Program-made: the position numbers and the translations under genes
NCBI GenBank assembly: GCA_964034945.1
Contig: OZ035960.1
Coordinates: 63,603,470 to 63,667,469, forward strand
Direction of reading: 5' to 3'
Origin: Chrysopilus asiliformis
Lineage: Eukaryota > Arthropoda > Insecta > Diptera > Rhagionidae
Length of the DNA stretch: 64,000 nucleotides
The notes under the pieces: model-generated
What the model saw: the letters and a program-made list of their open reading frames with translations, nothing else
Told to the model about the DNA's origin: nothing
The model's database searches: none
Shown: positions 10,305 through 20,059 of the stretch, one piece after another
How the letters are laid out: each line of letters begins with the position of its first letter
Position numbering within the stretch: the stretch's first letter is position 1

Positions 10305-11985
10305 TATGCCATATCGATCAGAAAATGAGCTCCTACAAAACTTCGACACAGCAAGAGAAGCCTTTCTAGAACGTGAGGGACGCCTAAAAGAAATTAGTGA
10401 GCACATGGTGGAATTCAGACAGCGAGATAGACAACTGGAGAATGCATTCAATCAGGCACATGCATTCGAGATCCTAGACCAGGCACTACCAATTGATATG
10501 GAACAGGAATTAGAAGAAGAACTTCCGGATCAGGCAATGAGTGATGAACAGTTCCAGACCGCACAACAAGCGATGAATCTAGGCCAACGAGAAATATTTA
10601 TCAATGTAACTCGCAGCATACAAGAACAAATCAACGGAAGTTACCATCGACAGAGACTGTTCATCACAGGTGGAGCAGGTACCGGCAAGACATTCGTGTT
10701 CAACGTTCTCAAGAACCAAGTCAACCGATGTTATGGAAAGCAAGCGGTCAAAGTTGGAGCCCTTACTGGAGTAGCAGCGCGAATAGTAGGCGGAACTACA
10801 TTGCACAGTCTGCTAAAGTTGCCAGTTCAGAAAGATGGTAGACTTGTCAACATGCCACATCTGACTGGCAACTTCCTCAGAACCATGCGTCTGCAATGGA
10901 AAAACATTGAGTTCCTCTTCATAGATGAGATCTCAATGGTCCCCTATGAGATGTTATGCATGATAGACTCACGCCTGAAACAACTAAAAAATAGTGAAGA
11001 CCTTTTCGGGGGAATCAACGTGCTACTCTTCGGTGACTTGATGCAATTGCCGCCAGTTAGAGGAAATCAAGTGTTCAACCAACCAGCTAGATTAGCTCCC
11101 GCAACGAACTTGTGGCGGCTATTCACATTGGTTGAATTGCAGCAGAATATGAGACAACATGAAGACGCCACATTTGCAGATATTCTTAATTCACTGCGCG
11201 TTGGAGAACTTCGTCCTGAGCATATGGCGATATTACTGGGCAAAGTAAATAATGAAGCAACTGGCGAATTTTCATTAGAGAAGGCTCTGCGCATATACCC
11301 AACAAATCAACAAGTAGATGACCATAACAAAGCAGTCATGCAACGCTTCAGAGAACAAAATGCCGAAATATTCAAAATTATAGCACAGGACCAACTGGTA
11401 GATGCAACACGAAATATCAGAAATGTGGATTTAAACGATCTATTATCAGCTGATATTAACAAAACTGGAGGCTTGCCGAAGGAGCTGGAGATATTTGTGG
11501 GAGCCAAAGTGATGTTGAGATCCAACATCGATGTCGCTAAAGGATTGGTCAACGGTGCAATAGGAAATATAACGGAAATCATCTGGCCACACTATCGCAG
11601 AGCACAATTATATGATGCAGACATCCCCTCAGTTAGAGTAGATTTTGGTAAAGACGGAATCCACCTAATACAACCAAAATCAGTACAATTCCCAGCAAAA
11701 TACAGCTACGGTACTGCAGAAAGAAGAATGCTTCCGCTGATATTATCATGGGCCTCAACAGTGCATAAAATGCAAGGTAGCACTATAGAGTACGGTGTAG
11801 TATATTTAGGCTCTAAGCTCTTCGCAGATGGTCAGGCATATGTAGCACTTAGTAGAGTTAGATCTTTGGATGGTCTGCAAATTGATGAATTGGACTGCTC
11901 CAAGTTGACCGGAACTAAGCCTTGCAACAATGATGCGTTAGGTGAAATGAAGCGCATGAAAATTTACCCCCCAACAAATATATAG
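10303..11985 (+). CDS. Helitron PIF1-like helicase part, split from Rep by a frameshift
   Basis: This superfamily 1 helicase domain would unwind DNA during rolling-circle transposition. Walker A GGAGTGKT is at about 10669-10692, Walker B FLFIDEIS near 10915, and motif GDLMQLPPV near 11033. The C-terminal motifs include STVHKMQGS (about 11757-11783) and YVALSRVRSL (about 11838-11867). It ends at TAG 11983-11985. The coding is continuous with element D's copy from the junction onward, so the frame really starts inside the fused polypeptide. A start at an internal ATG (10308, MPYRSENE) is possible but not supported by anything else. Apart from the junction frameshift the domain looks complete. 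Confidence 0.88.
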   Translation, partial: SMPYRSENELLQNFDTAREAFLEREGRLKEISEHMVEFRQRDRQLENAFNQAHAFEILDQALPIDMEQELEEELPDQAMSDEQFQTAQQAMNLGQREIFINVTRSIQEQINGSYHRQRLFITGGAGTGKTFVFNVLKNQVNRCYGKQAVKVGALTGVAARIVGGTTLHSLLKLPVQKDGRLVNMPHLTGNFLRTMRLQWKNIEFLFIDEISMVPYEMLCMIDSRLKQLKNSEDLFGGINVLLFGDLMQLPPVRGNQVFNQPARLAPATNLWRLFTLVELQQNMRQHEDATFADILNSLRVGELRPEHMAILLGKVNNEATGEFSLEKALRIYPTNQQVDDHNKAVMQRFREQNAEIFKIIAQDQLVDATRNIRNVDLNDLLSADINKTGGLPKELEIFVGAKVMLRSNIDVAKGLVNGAIGNITEIIWPHYRRAQLYDADIPSVRVDFGKDGIHLIQPKSVQFPAKYSYGTAERRMLPLILSWASTVHKMQGSTIEYGVVYLGSKLFADGQAYVALSRVRSLDGLQIDELDCSKLTGTKPCNNDALGEMKRMKIYPPTNI

Positions 11986-12286
11986 GATTTAGGATTGAAT
12001 GGCTTCGGCCAACGTTTAATATGAATCTCATAGTGTTATTCTTAGAAATATTGAAAAATATATATAAATTATAAGCGCTGTACAAATATAAATAAACATA
12101 CAAGTCAAATACAAAATTACTAAAAAGGATAAAATAATTTTTTTTAATTTAAAATAAGCTTTTATTAAAACAAATACAAATAAAAATAAATAGAAACAAA
12201 ATACAAAATGACTAAAAAGGATAAAATAAAAAAAAAATTTAAAAAAATATTTAAAAAAAAAAGCTTTTATTTTAAAAAAATGTACT

Positions 12287-12637
12287 AAAAAGGAAAAAAT
12301 AATTTTTTGGGTGCTGTGTATCACAATTGGAGGACATCGGCACGCGACCGGAACCTCTGGCGAGAGACATTGCGGCAGGCCAAGACCGGAAACCGGTTGT
12401 AGCGCCGAAAGAGAGAGAGAGAGAGAATCACAAATAAAAGCGAGATAAATCATAAAAATAAAATAAAACAAATATTCATCTCGCTTTTATGTGTGATTCT
12501 CTCTCTCTCTCTCTTTCGGCGCTACAACCGGTTTCCGGTCTTGGCCTGCCGCAATGTCTCTCGCCAGAGGTTCCGGTCGCGCGCCGATGTCCTCCAATTG
12601 TGATACACAGCACCCAAAAAATTATTTTTTCCTTTTT
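12287..12637. repeat. Large palindrome, 160-bp arms, tail of element A
   Basis: Arms at 12287-12446 and 12478-12637 are near-perfect inverted copies around a 31-nt AT-rich loop. One mismatch is visible (GGCACGCGACC against GGCGCGCGACC in inverted reading). The arms include a (GA)n/(CT)n tract and the GC-rich CCGGTTTCCGGTCTTGG. It occupies the 3' end of element A directly before the head of element B. Rolling-circle elements use a 3' hairpin as terminator, and this one would be exceptionally large. Confidence 0.85.
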
Positions 12638-12796
12638 AAAAGCTTTTATTTAGCTTGCCTTCGTGTCTGTCTGTCTGTTTGTCAGATCAAATCTTGCAAC
12701 CCAATTTTGACCCACTTCCACTTGCCCGATTGACTTGAAATTTTGCACACTTATATAAGTCCGATGACAATACAATATTTTCACTACTTCGTCCTT

Positions 12797-14140
12797 GTAA
12801 GGATAACGGAAGGTCCTGTAAGTATAACGTGATTATCCTTTTCTCCAAATTTTCCGGGAAAAAATCTATTCTGGGGGTTTTTGGGGTCGCTGAATCCGAA
12901 TCTGTCATTAAAAAGTCAGTAAGGATAACGGAAGGTCCTGTAAGGATAACGTGATTATCCTTTTCTCCAAATTTTCCGGGAAAAAATCTATTCTGGGGGT
13001 TTTTGGGGTCGCTGAATTCGATTCTGATGTTAACAAGTCTGTAAGGATAACGAAAGGTCCTGTAAGGATAACGTGATTATCCTTTTCTCAAATTTTCCGG
13101 AAAAAAATCTCACGTGGGGGTTTTTGGGATCGCTGAATCCGATTCTGAGGTTAACAAGTCTGTAAGGATAACGGAAGGTCCTGTAAGGATAACGTGATTA
13201 TCCTTTTCTCCAAATTTTCCGGGAAAAAATCTATTCTGCGGGTTTTTGGGGTCGCTGAATCCGAATCTGTCATTAAAAAGTCAGTAAGGATAACGGAAGG
13301 TCCTGTAAGAATAACGTGATTATCCTTTTCTCTAAATTTTCCAGAAAAAAATCTATTCTGGGGGTTTTTGAGGTCGCTGAATCCGAATCTGTCATTAAAA
13401 AGTCTGTAAGGATAACGAAAGGTCCTGTAAGGAAAACGTGATTATCCTTTTCTCCAAATTTTCCGGAAAAAAATCTATTCTGGGGGTTCTTGAGGTCGCT
13501 GAATCCGAATCTGTCATTAAAAAGTCAGTAAGGATAACGGAAGGTCCTGTAAGGATAACGTGATTATCCTTTTCTCCAAATTTTCCGGAAAAAAATCTAT
13601 TCTGGGGGTTTTTGAGGTCGCTGAATCTGAATCTGTCATTAAAAAGTCTGTAAGGATAACGAAAGGTCCTGTAAGGATAACGTGATTATCCTTTTCTCCA
13701 AATTTTCCGGAAAAAAATCTATTCTGGGGGTTTTTGAGGTCGCTGAATCTGAATCTGTCATTAAAAAGTCTGCAAGGATAACGAAAGGTCCTGTAAGGAT
13801 AACGTGATTATCCTTTTCTCCAAATTTTCTGGAAAAAATCTATTTTGGTTGTTTTTGAGGTCGCTGAATCCGAATCTGTCATTAAAAAGTCTGCAAGGAT
13901 AACGAAAGGTCCTGTAAGGATAACGTGATTATCCTTTTCTCCAAATTTTCCGGAAAAAAATCTATTCTGGGGGTTTTTGAGGTCGCTGAATCCGAATCTG
14001 TCATTAAAAAGTCTGCAAGCATAACGGAAGGTCCTGTAAGGATAACGTGATTATCCCTTTCTCCAAATTTTCCGGAAAAAATCTATTCTGGGGGTTTTTG
14101 GGGTCGCTGAATACGATTCTCAATTTAAAAAGCCTGTAAG
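12797..14140 (+). repeat. 122-bp minisatellite, about 11 units (element B)
   Basis: Same unit as in element A. Most units keep GGATAACGTGATTATCC intact. Some variants are seen, for example a gap around TTTTCCGG and GAGGTCGCT instead of GGGGTCGCT from 13370 on. The blocks suggest local expansion of two sub-variants. Confidence 0.88.
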
Positions 14141-14221
14141 GACATCTCAAATGTAAGGATATATATTCGAAGACTAAAAAGAACAAAATAAAAAAAATAA
14201 AATAAAAATTTTTAAAAAAAA

Positions 14222-14430
14222 GCTTTTATTAAAAGAGATCGCACTAAAAAGAAAAAAATAATTTTCTGGACGCTGTGTATCACAAATATAAAAGCTTTTA
14301 AAAAGCGAGATAAAGCATAAAACAATAAAATAAAAATTTATCTCGCTTTTAAAAAGCTTTTATATTTGTGATACACAGCGTCCAGAAAATTATTTTTTTC
14401 TTTTTAGTGCGATCTTTTTTAATAAAAGTT
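14222..14430. repeat. Palindrome, about 93-bp arms, tail of element B
   Basis: Arms at about 14222-14314 and 14337-14430 contain TCTGGACGCTGTGTATCACA and its reverse complement around an AT loop. The sequence differs from the palindrome of element A but is the same family as those of elements C and D. All share GTGTATCACA and AAGCGAGATAAA. Confidence 0.85.
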
Positions 14431-14460
14431 TTTTTTTTAAATTTTTTTTTTATTTTTTTA

Positions 14461-15258
14461 TATATAATAATACTCATGAGCAACTACGAGAAAATACAGA
14501 CTGCCTTGATAGACGTGATAATGGACGTACATCATGGTAAAATTAGTCCCTTGCTTCTAACACCAGAACAATTGAATGAACAAATAAAGCAGATTCGAAA
14601 TAACTTACCGTCTTCTTTACGAGTTCCGGGAGATTCAACAGCAGTTGAAGATCTACTCCGCATATACCACATTCTTACAGTAAAAACAAGAATAACCAGC
14701 AACAACATCATTTTCGACATTAAGGTACCACTGACACTAAACGAACATTGGCAGTTGTTCAAAGTAATTTCGGTACCAACTCCGCACGATAATGAATTTA
14801 TCTACATACAACCCTCTACTGACTATTTGGCAGTAAGTCTAGATAGAGAACGACATTATCCCCTAAGCAGCAATGAACTTCATCGATGCAAAATTCTGAT
14901 GGACGAAAGACATCTCTGCAAGCAGCAGCATCCAATTCATAATCGACTTGCTGATACCAACCTCTGCGAGATAAGCCTGCTGCATCACGAAAAGGCGTTG
15001 TCATCCACTTGCCAACTAAAATCCATAGCTCCTACTCAAGTATGGATTCAGTTACACAATCCAAATACTTGGATCTTCGTCCTGGATCAAGAATATACAT
15101 CCAACATAGTTTGTGGCGACAAGATCATCGAAAAAACACTAAGAGGTGATGGGCAACTACATCTGAAACCTAATTGCATTCTAAAACAAAAAACTATGAC
15201 GATCAACGCACACAACATCAACAATGTATGTCAAAGCTTCCTAATAAATTATTATTAA
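14461..15258 (+). pseudogene. env: F-type retroviral env, C-proximal part (fragment 3 of 3)
   Basis: Coding resumes near 14461, after the tail of element B. The frame encodes a segment with PLLLTPEQL, several regularly spaced cysteines (for example CKILMDERHLC and the later STCQ, IVCGD and PNCILK) and aspartate/asparagine-rich loops. This is what follows the heptad region in F-type Env ectodomains. It stops at 15258 without a membrane anchor, so the C-terminus is also lost. A TAA-rich tail of a minus-strand retrotransposon fragment begins at the same place and may be the cause. The first roughly 30 codons of the open frame (14368-14460) are transposon sequence, not env. Confidence 0.7.
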
Positions 15259-15655
15259 TATTATTATTATGATAAGCTAGTGGTGTACTCAAGGAGATTT
15301 GTGAGAGTAGATCTGTTTTTTACGAAACCATGTTGTTCACACACAATAAACAGTTCAAAATACATATACATAAAGTCGACTAAGATTCTTTCGAAAATTT
15401 TCCCAAAACAGTTTAAGATGGTTATTGGTCTATAATTACAAATCTTCGATTGATCACCTTTCTTATGAATCGGTATTATTATACCCTCTTTCCATACATC
15501 AGGAAAAACACCTTCATGCAGACATTTGTTAAACACTATACAAAGGGGCATGGTATCGAAATCATAAATTAAAAACAAAATAAACAATCGATGACAAATT
15601 ACGACATGACCATAAGTATGCATGCAATGGGTTACTCGTGCTGTGAACTTCATGA
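15259..15655 (-). pseudogene. Non-LTR retrotransposon reverse transcriptase fragment
   Basis: On the minus strand the frame encodes GVFPDVWKEGIIIPIHKKGD, NYRPITILNCFGKIFERIL and EQHGFVKNRST. These are the conserved first blocks of the reverse transcriptase of CR1/Jockey-type elements. The catalytic FADD block is absent. The lower-coordinate end is a TAA-rich microsatellite (15240-15272) that resembles the 3' tail of such elements, implying a rearranged, doubly truncated copy. It might belong with the ORF1/endonuclease part at 20050-21950, which is on the same strand and ends just before the reverse transcriptase should start, but I cannot prove that. Confidence 0.7.
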
Positions 15656-16002
15656 CTCAACATAAAGTCCACTCGATGCACAAGCATACGGTAGTCAAGT
15701 GCATTCAAATCGAAGATGAAATTTGATTCGGATGACACAGTTGACGATTTGATAATTTATGATTTCGAACCTAAGACAACAAAGTGCACCGTGAGAAAAA
15801 GTTTATTTAACATTTAAGAAAGAAATTATGTATTTTAAATTTAGGGCACTTATAGAATTATGTGCAATATTGTAAATAAGAAAGCGGCGCCTATAAAAGC
15901 CGTATTGACTCTAGGAAGAATTTAGAATTAAACATACGCTTGATTTGAGCTGTTCGTTTTATTTCTCAATATTCTGGCAGTCCTTTTGGACGCCTATTAA
16001 AT
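15656..16002 (+). other. Possible LTR-like promoter remnant
   Basis: A TATA box (CTATAAAAGCCG at about 15891) is followed about 30 bases later by GAATTTAGAATTAAAC, then CTCAATATTCTGGCAGTCC at about 15966. That last stretch resembles the LTR-end/primer-site junction of errantiviruses (TGGCGCAGTCG-like). It could be the 3' LTR of the broken env element. No second copy is present in the window, so this stays weak. Nothing else is recognisable here. Confidence 0.25.
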
Positions 16003-16120
16003 TGTAGACGCCTAGTTTCGTACTAAAAGCCCACTGTTTGGCCAAGCTCAGGCCAAGCTAGTTTTATTTTAAAATTGGTCAATATTTAAGTTTTTCGTTT
16101 GATTGAATTTACTGAAATAT
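16003..16120. repeat. Dispersed direct repeat, left copy
   Basis: Contains CTAGTTTCGTACTAAAAGC, GGCCAAGCTAGTTTTA and ATTTAAGTTTTTCGT. A diverged copy in the same orientation lies at 17172-17290. Its start CTAGTTTCG also recurs in part near 17383. Confidence 0.55.
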
Positions 16121-16555
16121 CTTATGTGAACAATTTTTTCAAATATTTCGAGAACCGTTACAGATATTTTTACCCGCGAAGAAAAAATTTCCCTTCCGGG
16201 TGTCCACTATATTGTATACCTATATAACTAACGTCCAGTATAGCGAACAGCAGTTTCGAATTATTATTACGTATTATTATTATATTATTGTATTATTATT
16301 ATTATTATTAGCATCTCTATAGTGAAAGACGAAAAATTTTGTTATTCTATATAACGAAAAACTATTTGTTACGTAAATAATGTGTGTTATACGTGAAACC
16401 GTCGCGAAAAATTAAACTTTTAAGGTAATGTAATCAGTTTAAGTGGGATTTGTAACGCTTATACATACATTAAAGCATTATCTCACTTAAGAATAAATCG
16501 TATTAAAATTTACCTCAACCTAAAATCTCATTATGATAATGTTCATAAAAACATA

Positions 16556-16921
16556 CAGCCATGTTCAAAAGTGTTAGCCACCCCCATTTTTTACAAAGAA
16601 ATCATAGATTTTGATAGAGCATTTGTGGAGTATTTTGAAGAAAAATATCCGGAAACACAGAAATAACATTAGAAGATACCCTGAAAAGGGCTATTCAGGA
16701 GGAATGGGATTTTATAAGTGACGACACGAAAATAGGCTTGTAGCGACAATGCCGAAAAGACTCGCTGCTGTAATAAGGCCTAGGGGTGGGCCCACGTAAT
16801 ATTAGTCAGATAAATAAATTTTGATATTCTTAAAATCACATTGTTTCACTGTGTATATAATAACACGTAAACAGGAAAAAATTGATTTTGAAATGGTACC
16901 TAACACTTTTGAACATGGCTG
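16556..16921 (+). mobile_element. Decayed Tc1-like element with matched termini
   Basis: Termini CAGCCATGTTCAAAAGTGTTAG at 16556 and its inverted copy ending 16921 are flanked by TA on both sides (16554-16555, 16922-16923), as for Tc1/mariner. The 366-bp interior retains on the plus strand, across a frameshift, GAGGAATGGGAT and ATGCCGAAAAGACTCGCTGC. These match the EEW and MPKRLAAVI-type C-terminus of Tc1 transposases. The DNA-binding part and the catalytic triad are deleted. It is a MITE-like derivative that needs a helper. Confidence 0.75.
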
Positions 16922-16923
16922 TA

Positions 16924-17040
16924 TGTTGATCTTTAATGCGCATTTCGTTATAACGAACCCGATTTAACGTACGGGCTGAACATTATATATGTAGGTCGAT
17001 ATATTGGGCCTCCACTGTATTTTGCAGTCACTGAGTTTCA
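16924..17040 (-). repeat. Possible pogo/Tigger-like terminus
   Basis: Read on the minus strand the segment starts near 17034 with CAGTGGAGGCCCAATATA and contains CGTTATAACGAA. This is in the style of pogo/Tigger termini, where a CAG start is followed by CGNTATAACGAA-like runs. No convincing partner terminus was found to the left, so it may be a truncated copy. Confidence 0.3.
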
Positions 17041-17171
17041 GTTCATACAAAATTATTGGGCAAAGTGACTGTATTACCGAAGATAGAGGTAAATCTTTTG
17101 CGGTCTTCTAGCACTTACTACTTTTTCTCCAAACAACGGTTTGTGACATGCTAACTTTAGAGCAGGCCTCG

Positions 17172-17290
17172 TAGAGGCTAGTTTCGCATTAAAAGCGCCA
17201 CTATTTGGTCAATCTGGGGCCAAGCTGAGGCCAAGCTAGTTTCACCTTAAAATTTCACCATATTTAAGTTTTTCGTATTTTAGTTGTAAT
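17172..17290. repeat. Dispersed direct repeat, right copy
   Basis: Diverged copy of 16003-16120: CTAGTTTCGCATTAAAAGC, GAGGCCAAGCTAGTTTCA, ATTTAAGTTTTTCGTA. The two copies bracket the Tc1-like and pogo-like sequences and could be the ends of an older host element. That is a guess. Confidence 0.55.
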
Positions 17291-17640
17291 ATTTTACACA
17301 ATCTGTTCTATTCTAACATAGTCGGTTGTCTTTAAACTTTGATCGACGTACATATTGTGTGACACAAGGAGGTAATAGTAAGCCTCGTAGAGACTAGTTA
17401 GGCCCTATATTCACCATTAACATGAGTTTTTTTTAAATAATGTATCAATCGGGTTATTTACTTTAATAAAAAAAAGTATGACTTCAAAAAAATGTATACA
17501 ATTTTACTGTGCCATACCTTTTTTAATTGTATAAATTATTGTATTTTGAATTCTATAACTCCAACATCCACACATTTTTATACACATTCACACATATTTA
17601 TACACATTCACACATATTTAGATATTCGCGATTGGCATGA
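17291..17640. other. No recognisable feature
   Basis: AT-rich. The only local structure is a short repeat of ACACATTTATACACATTC type at 17570-17625. No reading frame of note. Confidence 0.5.
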
Positions 17641-17892
17641 TTAGTAAATCTCCATGGGAAAAGCATTTCTATATTTTATTTCAATTTTCAAGACCTTTTT
17701 AGACATAAGAAAAGTTGAAATTAAAAACAACAAAATTCTAGCTATTGACACAAATAAATTACCTGAGAGGACAACGTATATTTGCCCGTGGGAGAAAACG
17801 GGCTCGTACCACACAATCCCCACTTTGTCAAATGTCTGGCCTTGAGATTTGTTGATGGTCATGGAAAACGCAGGTCGAATGGGAAAATACAA
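17641..17892 (-). pseudogene. PIF1-like helicase C-terminal remnant
   Basis: The minus-strand frame of 83 codons encodes [20 protein letters not shown], then [19 protein letters not shown]. These correspond to the C-terminal motifs of PIF1/Helitron helicases (a TINKSQGQT motif followed by HGQLYVALSR-like residues, here degraded to VVLSGN). The remainder of the helicase and any Rep domain are missing. Its sequence differs clearly from elements A and D (TVHKMQGST), so it comes from another Helitron or a PIF1-type gene. It has no neighbours of the same origin. Confidence 0.7.
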
Positions 17893-18089
17893 TATAATAA
17901 TAGCTTTGTCAAAATTTTCCGCTTATAATTAATCATTAAAGTTAAATTTCCAACAACGACAGAGTATTGAAAAACTAAGTTATTTACATAAGTTTTAATG
18001 AAAAACTTGATGATTTATTTGAGTAAAATTATGAAATCAAATTTATTATTTTTCACATCGAATGGACCATTCCTTAGATTTTTTAGATA

Positions 18090-19296
18090 CAGTTAAACCT
18101 GTATAAGCCGGGCCCTGTATAAGCCGGGCTCTGTATAAGCCGGAAACCTACCTAAGCCGAACAGTTTTCTCTGTGGTCACAAGGAAAAACTGCTTAAGTC
18201 GAAAAAGCGTGTTTTGAGTAATTTGGGTTTAAAGTTTTGATTATTTTTTTTTGCAAGCAAAACTGACTTAGGTTATATGGTTTTTGCTCTACCATTCCTC
18301 ATAGGGTACAGCATCAAAACCAAATTTTGACAGAATATAGAACTGGATAAGGAGAATTCAAATATGCACCAACCTTTAAAACTACATAACTCGACTTAAG
18401 CGGTTTTTCCTTGTGACCACAGATTTCTAAAGCATAGAACAAATCGCCCGATCAAAAAATTAGTTACAGTAAAGTGTTTAGCATGACATAAAAATTTGAT
18501 TTGCCCTAGTCAGTGGGTAAATCGGAATATTTGCTCTCCCCTCCCCCATACAAATAAAAAAGATTTTAGAATTTTTTGAAAAATACTTTGAGCCAAAAAG
18601 GTTCTAAAGACCAAAATAAATCTATAGTTTGAATTCTAATTGGAGTTCTATCAAAATTTTAACAGAAAAATCAATGTAAAATGATTTTGTTCGTTTCCAA
18701 GCTCCGGAAGGGTTATTCAAACCCACAGCAATAGTTTATGCTAAAAACCATATCCGCAAGTTTTGAAAATACATAAAATCTTGCCCAAAGTTATTAACTT
18801 ATGTTATAAAAAGACGCTTCAAGTAGATCTTGTTTCAGCAAGGAGAAGGAAGACATAGTTTAGAGGAAAAATTTCTTTCATAAAAACGTCAGACAACAGT
18901 TTTATTGGGAGTATTTTTCATCTCTCGTCTCTAATTGAAATCAATTCGAAATCTTCCTACTTTTTATTGTCACATGTATGTCGAAGAAACATATTTTTTT
19001 ATAAACCGGATCATTGTTCAAGAACTGGGACATTTTTAGGCTCAAAAGTAATGCACAAATTCAAAAATTTACACTACGAGGTTTCATCGCATAGTTTTGT
19101 ATATAGTTACATTATCGTAAAACAAAATAAAAACCCGTGTTTTTTACTCCAAAAAGTGTATATAGTTACATTATCGTAAAACAAAATAAAAACCCGTGTT
19201 TTTTACTCCAACCTGTATAAGCCAGAAATCTGTATAAGCCAGAAGCCGGACAAATTTCTTGGTTCTGTGCGAGTCTGGCTAAAACAGGTTTTCCTG
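18090..19296. mobile_element. Pogo-like non-autonomous element
   Basis: The termini are CAGTTAAACCTGTATAAGCC at 18090 and an inverted CAGGAAAACCTGTTTTAGCC ending at 19296, both flanked by TA (18088-18089, 19297-19298), as for pogo/Tigger. Subterminal copies of CTGTATAAGCCGG occur at both ends. A further inverted pair sits at about 18170-18206 and 18390-18423 (GGTCACAAGGAAAAACTGCT). A 60-bp tandem duplication lies at about 19097-19211 (start GTATATAGTTACATTATCG). No transposase is encoded in its 1.2 kb. Confidence 0.7.
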
Positions 19297-19298
19297 TA

Positions 19299-19621
19299 TT
19301 GGATCATTTCAGATCATTTGATGTTTAACAAAAAAAATTAATATATGAATATACTCAAAACTCGATAAAGCTTCACAAAAACCAAATTTACCACAAAGAA
19401 AAACCTCTAAAAATCATTTAAACAAACAAATTTTGTCATGGGACTGAAAAATCTGCAATTAGGCCATAGTCCCCGTGTTGCAGTTGGCCTGCCCTTAAAA
19501 ACTTCGTCCAAATCGGTTGAGTACTTCTCAAATTTTGAACACAAGCCTTAAAACCTATAAGGTTATTATAATATATGAATAACATTTAAACAATAAAATC
19601 AAAAATTAAAAAAAAAATAAT
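19299..19621. other. No recognisable feature
   Basis: AT-rich. I see no coding frame, terminal repeats or tandem structure. Confidence 0.5.
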
Positions 19622-19705
19622 CCCACAGGAGGAGTTGAACCCACAGAAACATTTACTCGGAGCTAATCTTTTCCACGCTACACTAATCAATCACTCAAAA
19701 ATTCG
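19622..19705 (-). repeat. tRNA-like (SINE-type) internal promoter, minus strand
   Basis: Read on the minus strand it contains GGGTTCAACTCC, close to the RNA polymerase III B box, with a weaker A-box-like TTAGTGTAGCGTGG upstream at a tRNA-like distance. It does not fold as a proper tRNA by eye, so a SINE head or tRNA pseudogene is more likely. Confidence 0.35.
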
Positions 19706-19865
19706 GTGACGAAAATACGTTTAAAAAACTCTGTTGATTTACCCGTCAAACATAATATTTTTTGAATATATAAATACGTCAAACACTTTTTTGAATTCAT
19801 GATTTCGATCAAAGTTTGCTTAATTTGTTGCACCTATAATACATTTAAACAACTAATGCCAGAAT

Positions 19866-19940
19866 TGTGAGTGGCTCAATCGCTATGTCTGTTGGGGTGC
19901 AAGCTATTGGTCCCTGGTTCGAATCCTATGTGCCGCAATT
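19866..19940 (+). repeat. tRNA-like (SINE-type) internal promoter, plus strand
   Basis: TGGCTCAATCG fits the A-box consensus TRGYNNARNNG, and GGTTCGAATCC about 35 bases further is a perfect B box. The T stem does not pair well (CTGG against CCTA), so this is probably a SINE head or decayed tRNA. It points away from the similar minus-strand unit at 19622-19705. Confidence 0.45.
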
Positions 19941-20059
19941 TTTATTATTTTTAAAATAAGCTTGTAGGTGAGGGGAGAAGTGGGAGCGGGGTCGACTTAT
20001 TTAAGAAAAACAATTTGAAATAAGCGCCTTTAGTATAATAGGAAAGCATTTGACCCAGT

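Larger units (their letters stand above)
5062..12635 (+). mobile_element. Helitron/Helentron-like element A (coding)
   Basis: A 7.6-kb rolling-circle type element. Its order is: head (AAAAGCTTTTATTTAGCT followed by TGTCTGTTTG repeats), four or so 122-bp minisatellite units, a duplicated spacer, a 17-bp tandem repeat, Rep frame 6306-10304, helicase frame 10303-11985, AT-rich spacer, and a 160-bp-arm palindrome at 12287-12637. It has no classical TC start or hairpin-CTRR end that I can see. With its internal minisatellite this points to the Helentron branch rather than canonical Helitrons. It lies in env, and element B follows head-to-tail at 12636. Confidence 0.75.
12636..14460 (+). mobile_element. 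Helentron-associated non-coding element B (HINE-like)
   Basis: It begins with the same head as element A (AAAAGCTTTTATTTAGCT, then TGTCTGTCTGTCTG). It continues with about eleven 122-bp units and the shared 3' module (CCTGTAAGGACATCTCAAATG, ATATATTCGAAGAC) and ends in a palindrome at 14222-14430. It has no coding capacity. It lies immediately after the tail of element A in the same orientation, and env coding resumes straight after it. A and B therefore interrupt env as a unit. Confidence 0.75.

Noticed and set aside
12412..12513. (GA)n/(CT)n microsatellite as a separate repeat
   Set aside because: The two tracts are simply the two arms of the 160-bp palindrome and need no separate call.
2713..15258. 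Env as three independent genes
   Set aside because: Domain order, frame continuity across the hAT target duplication and the position of element ends show one gene split by insertions.
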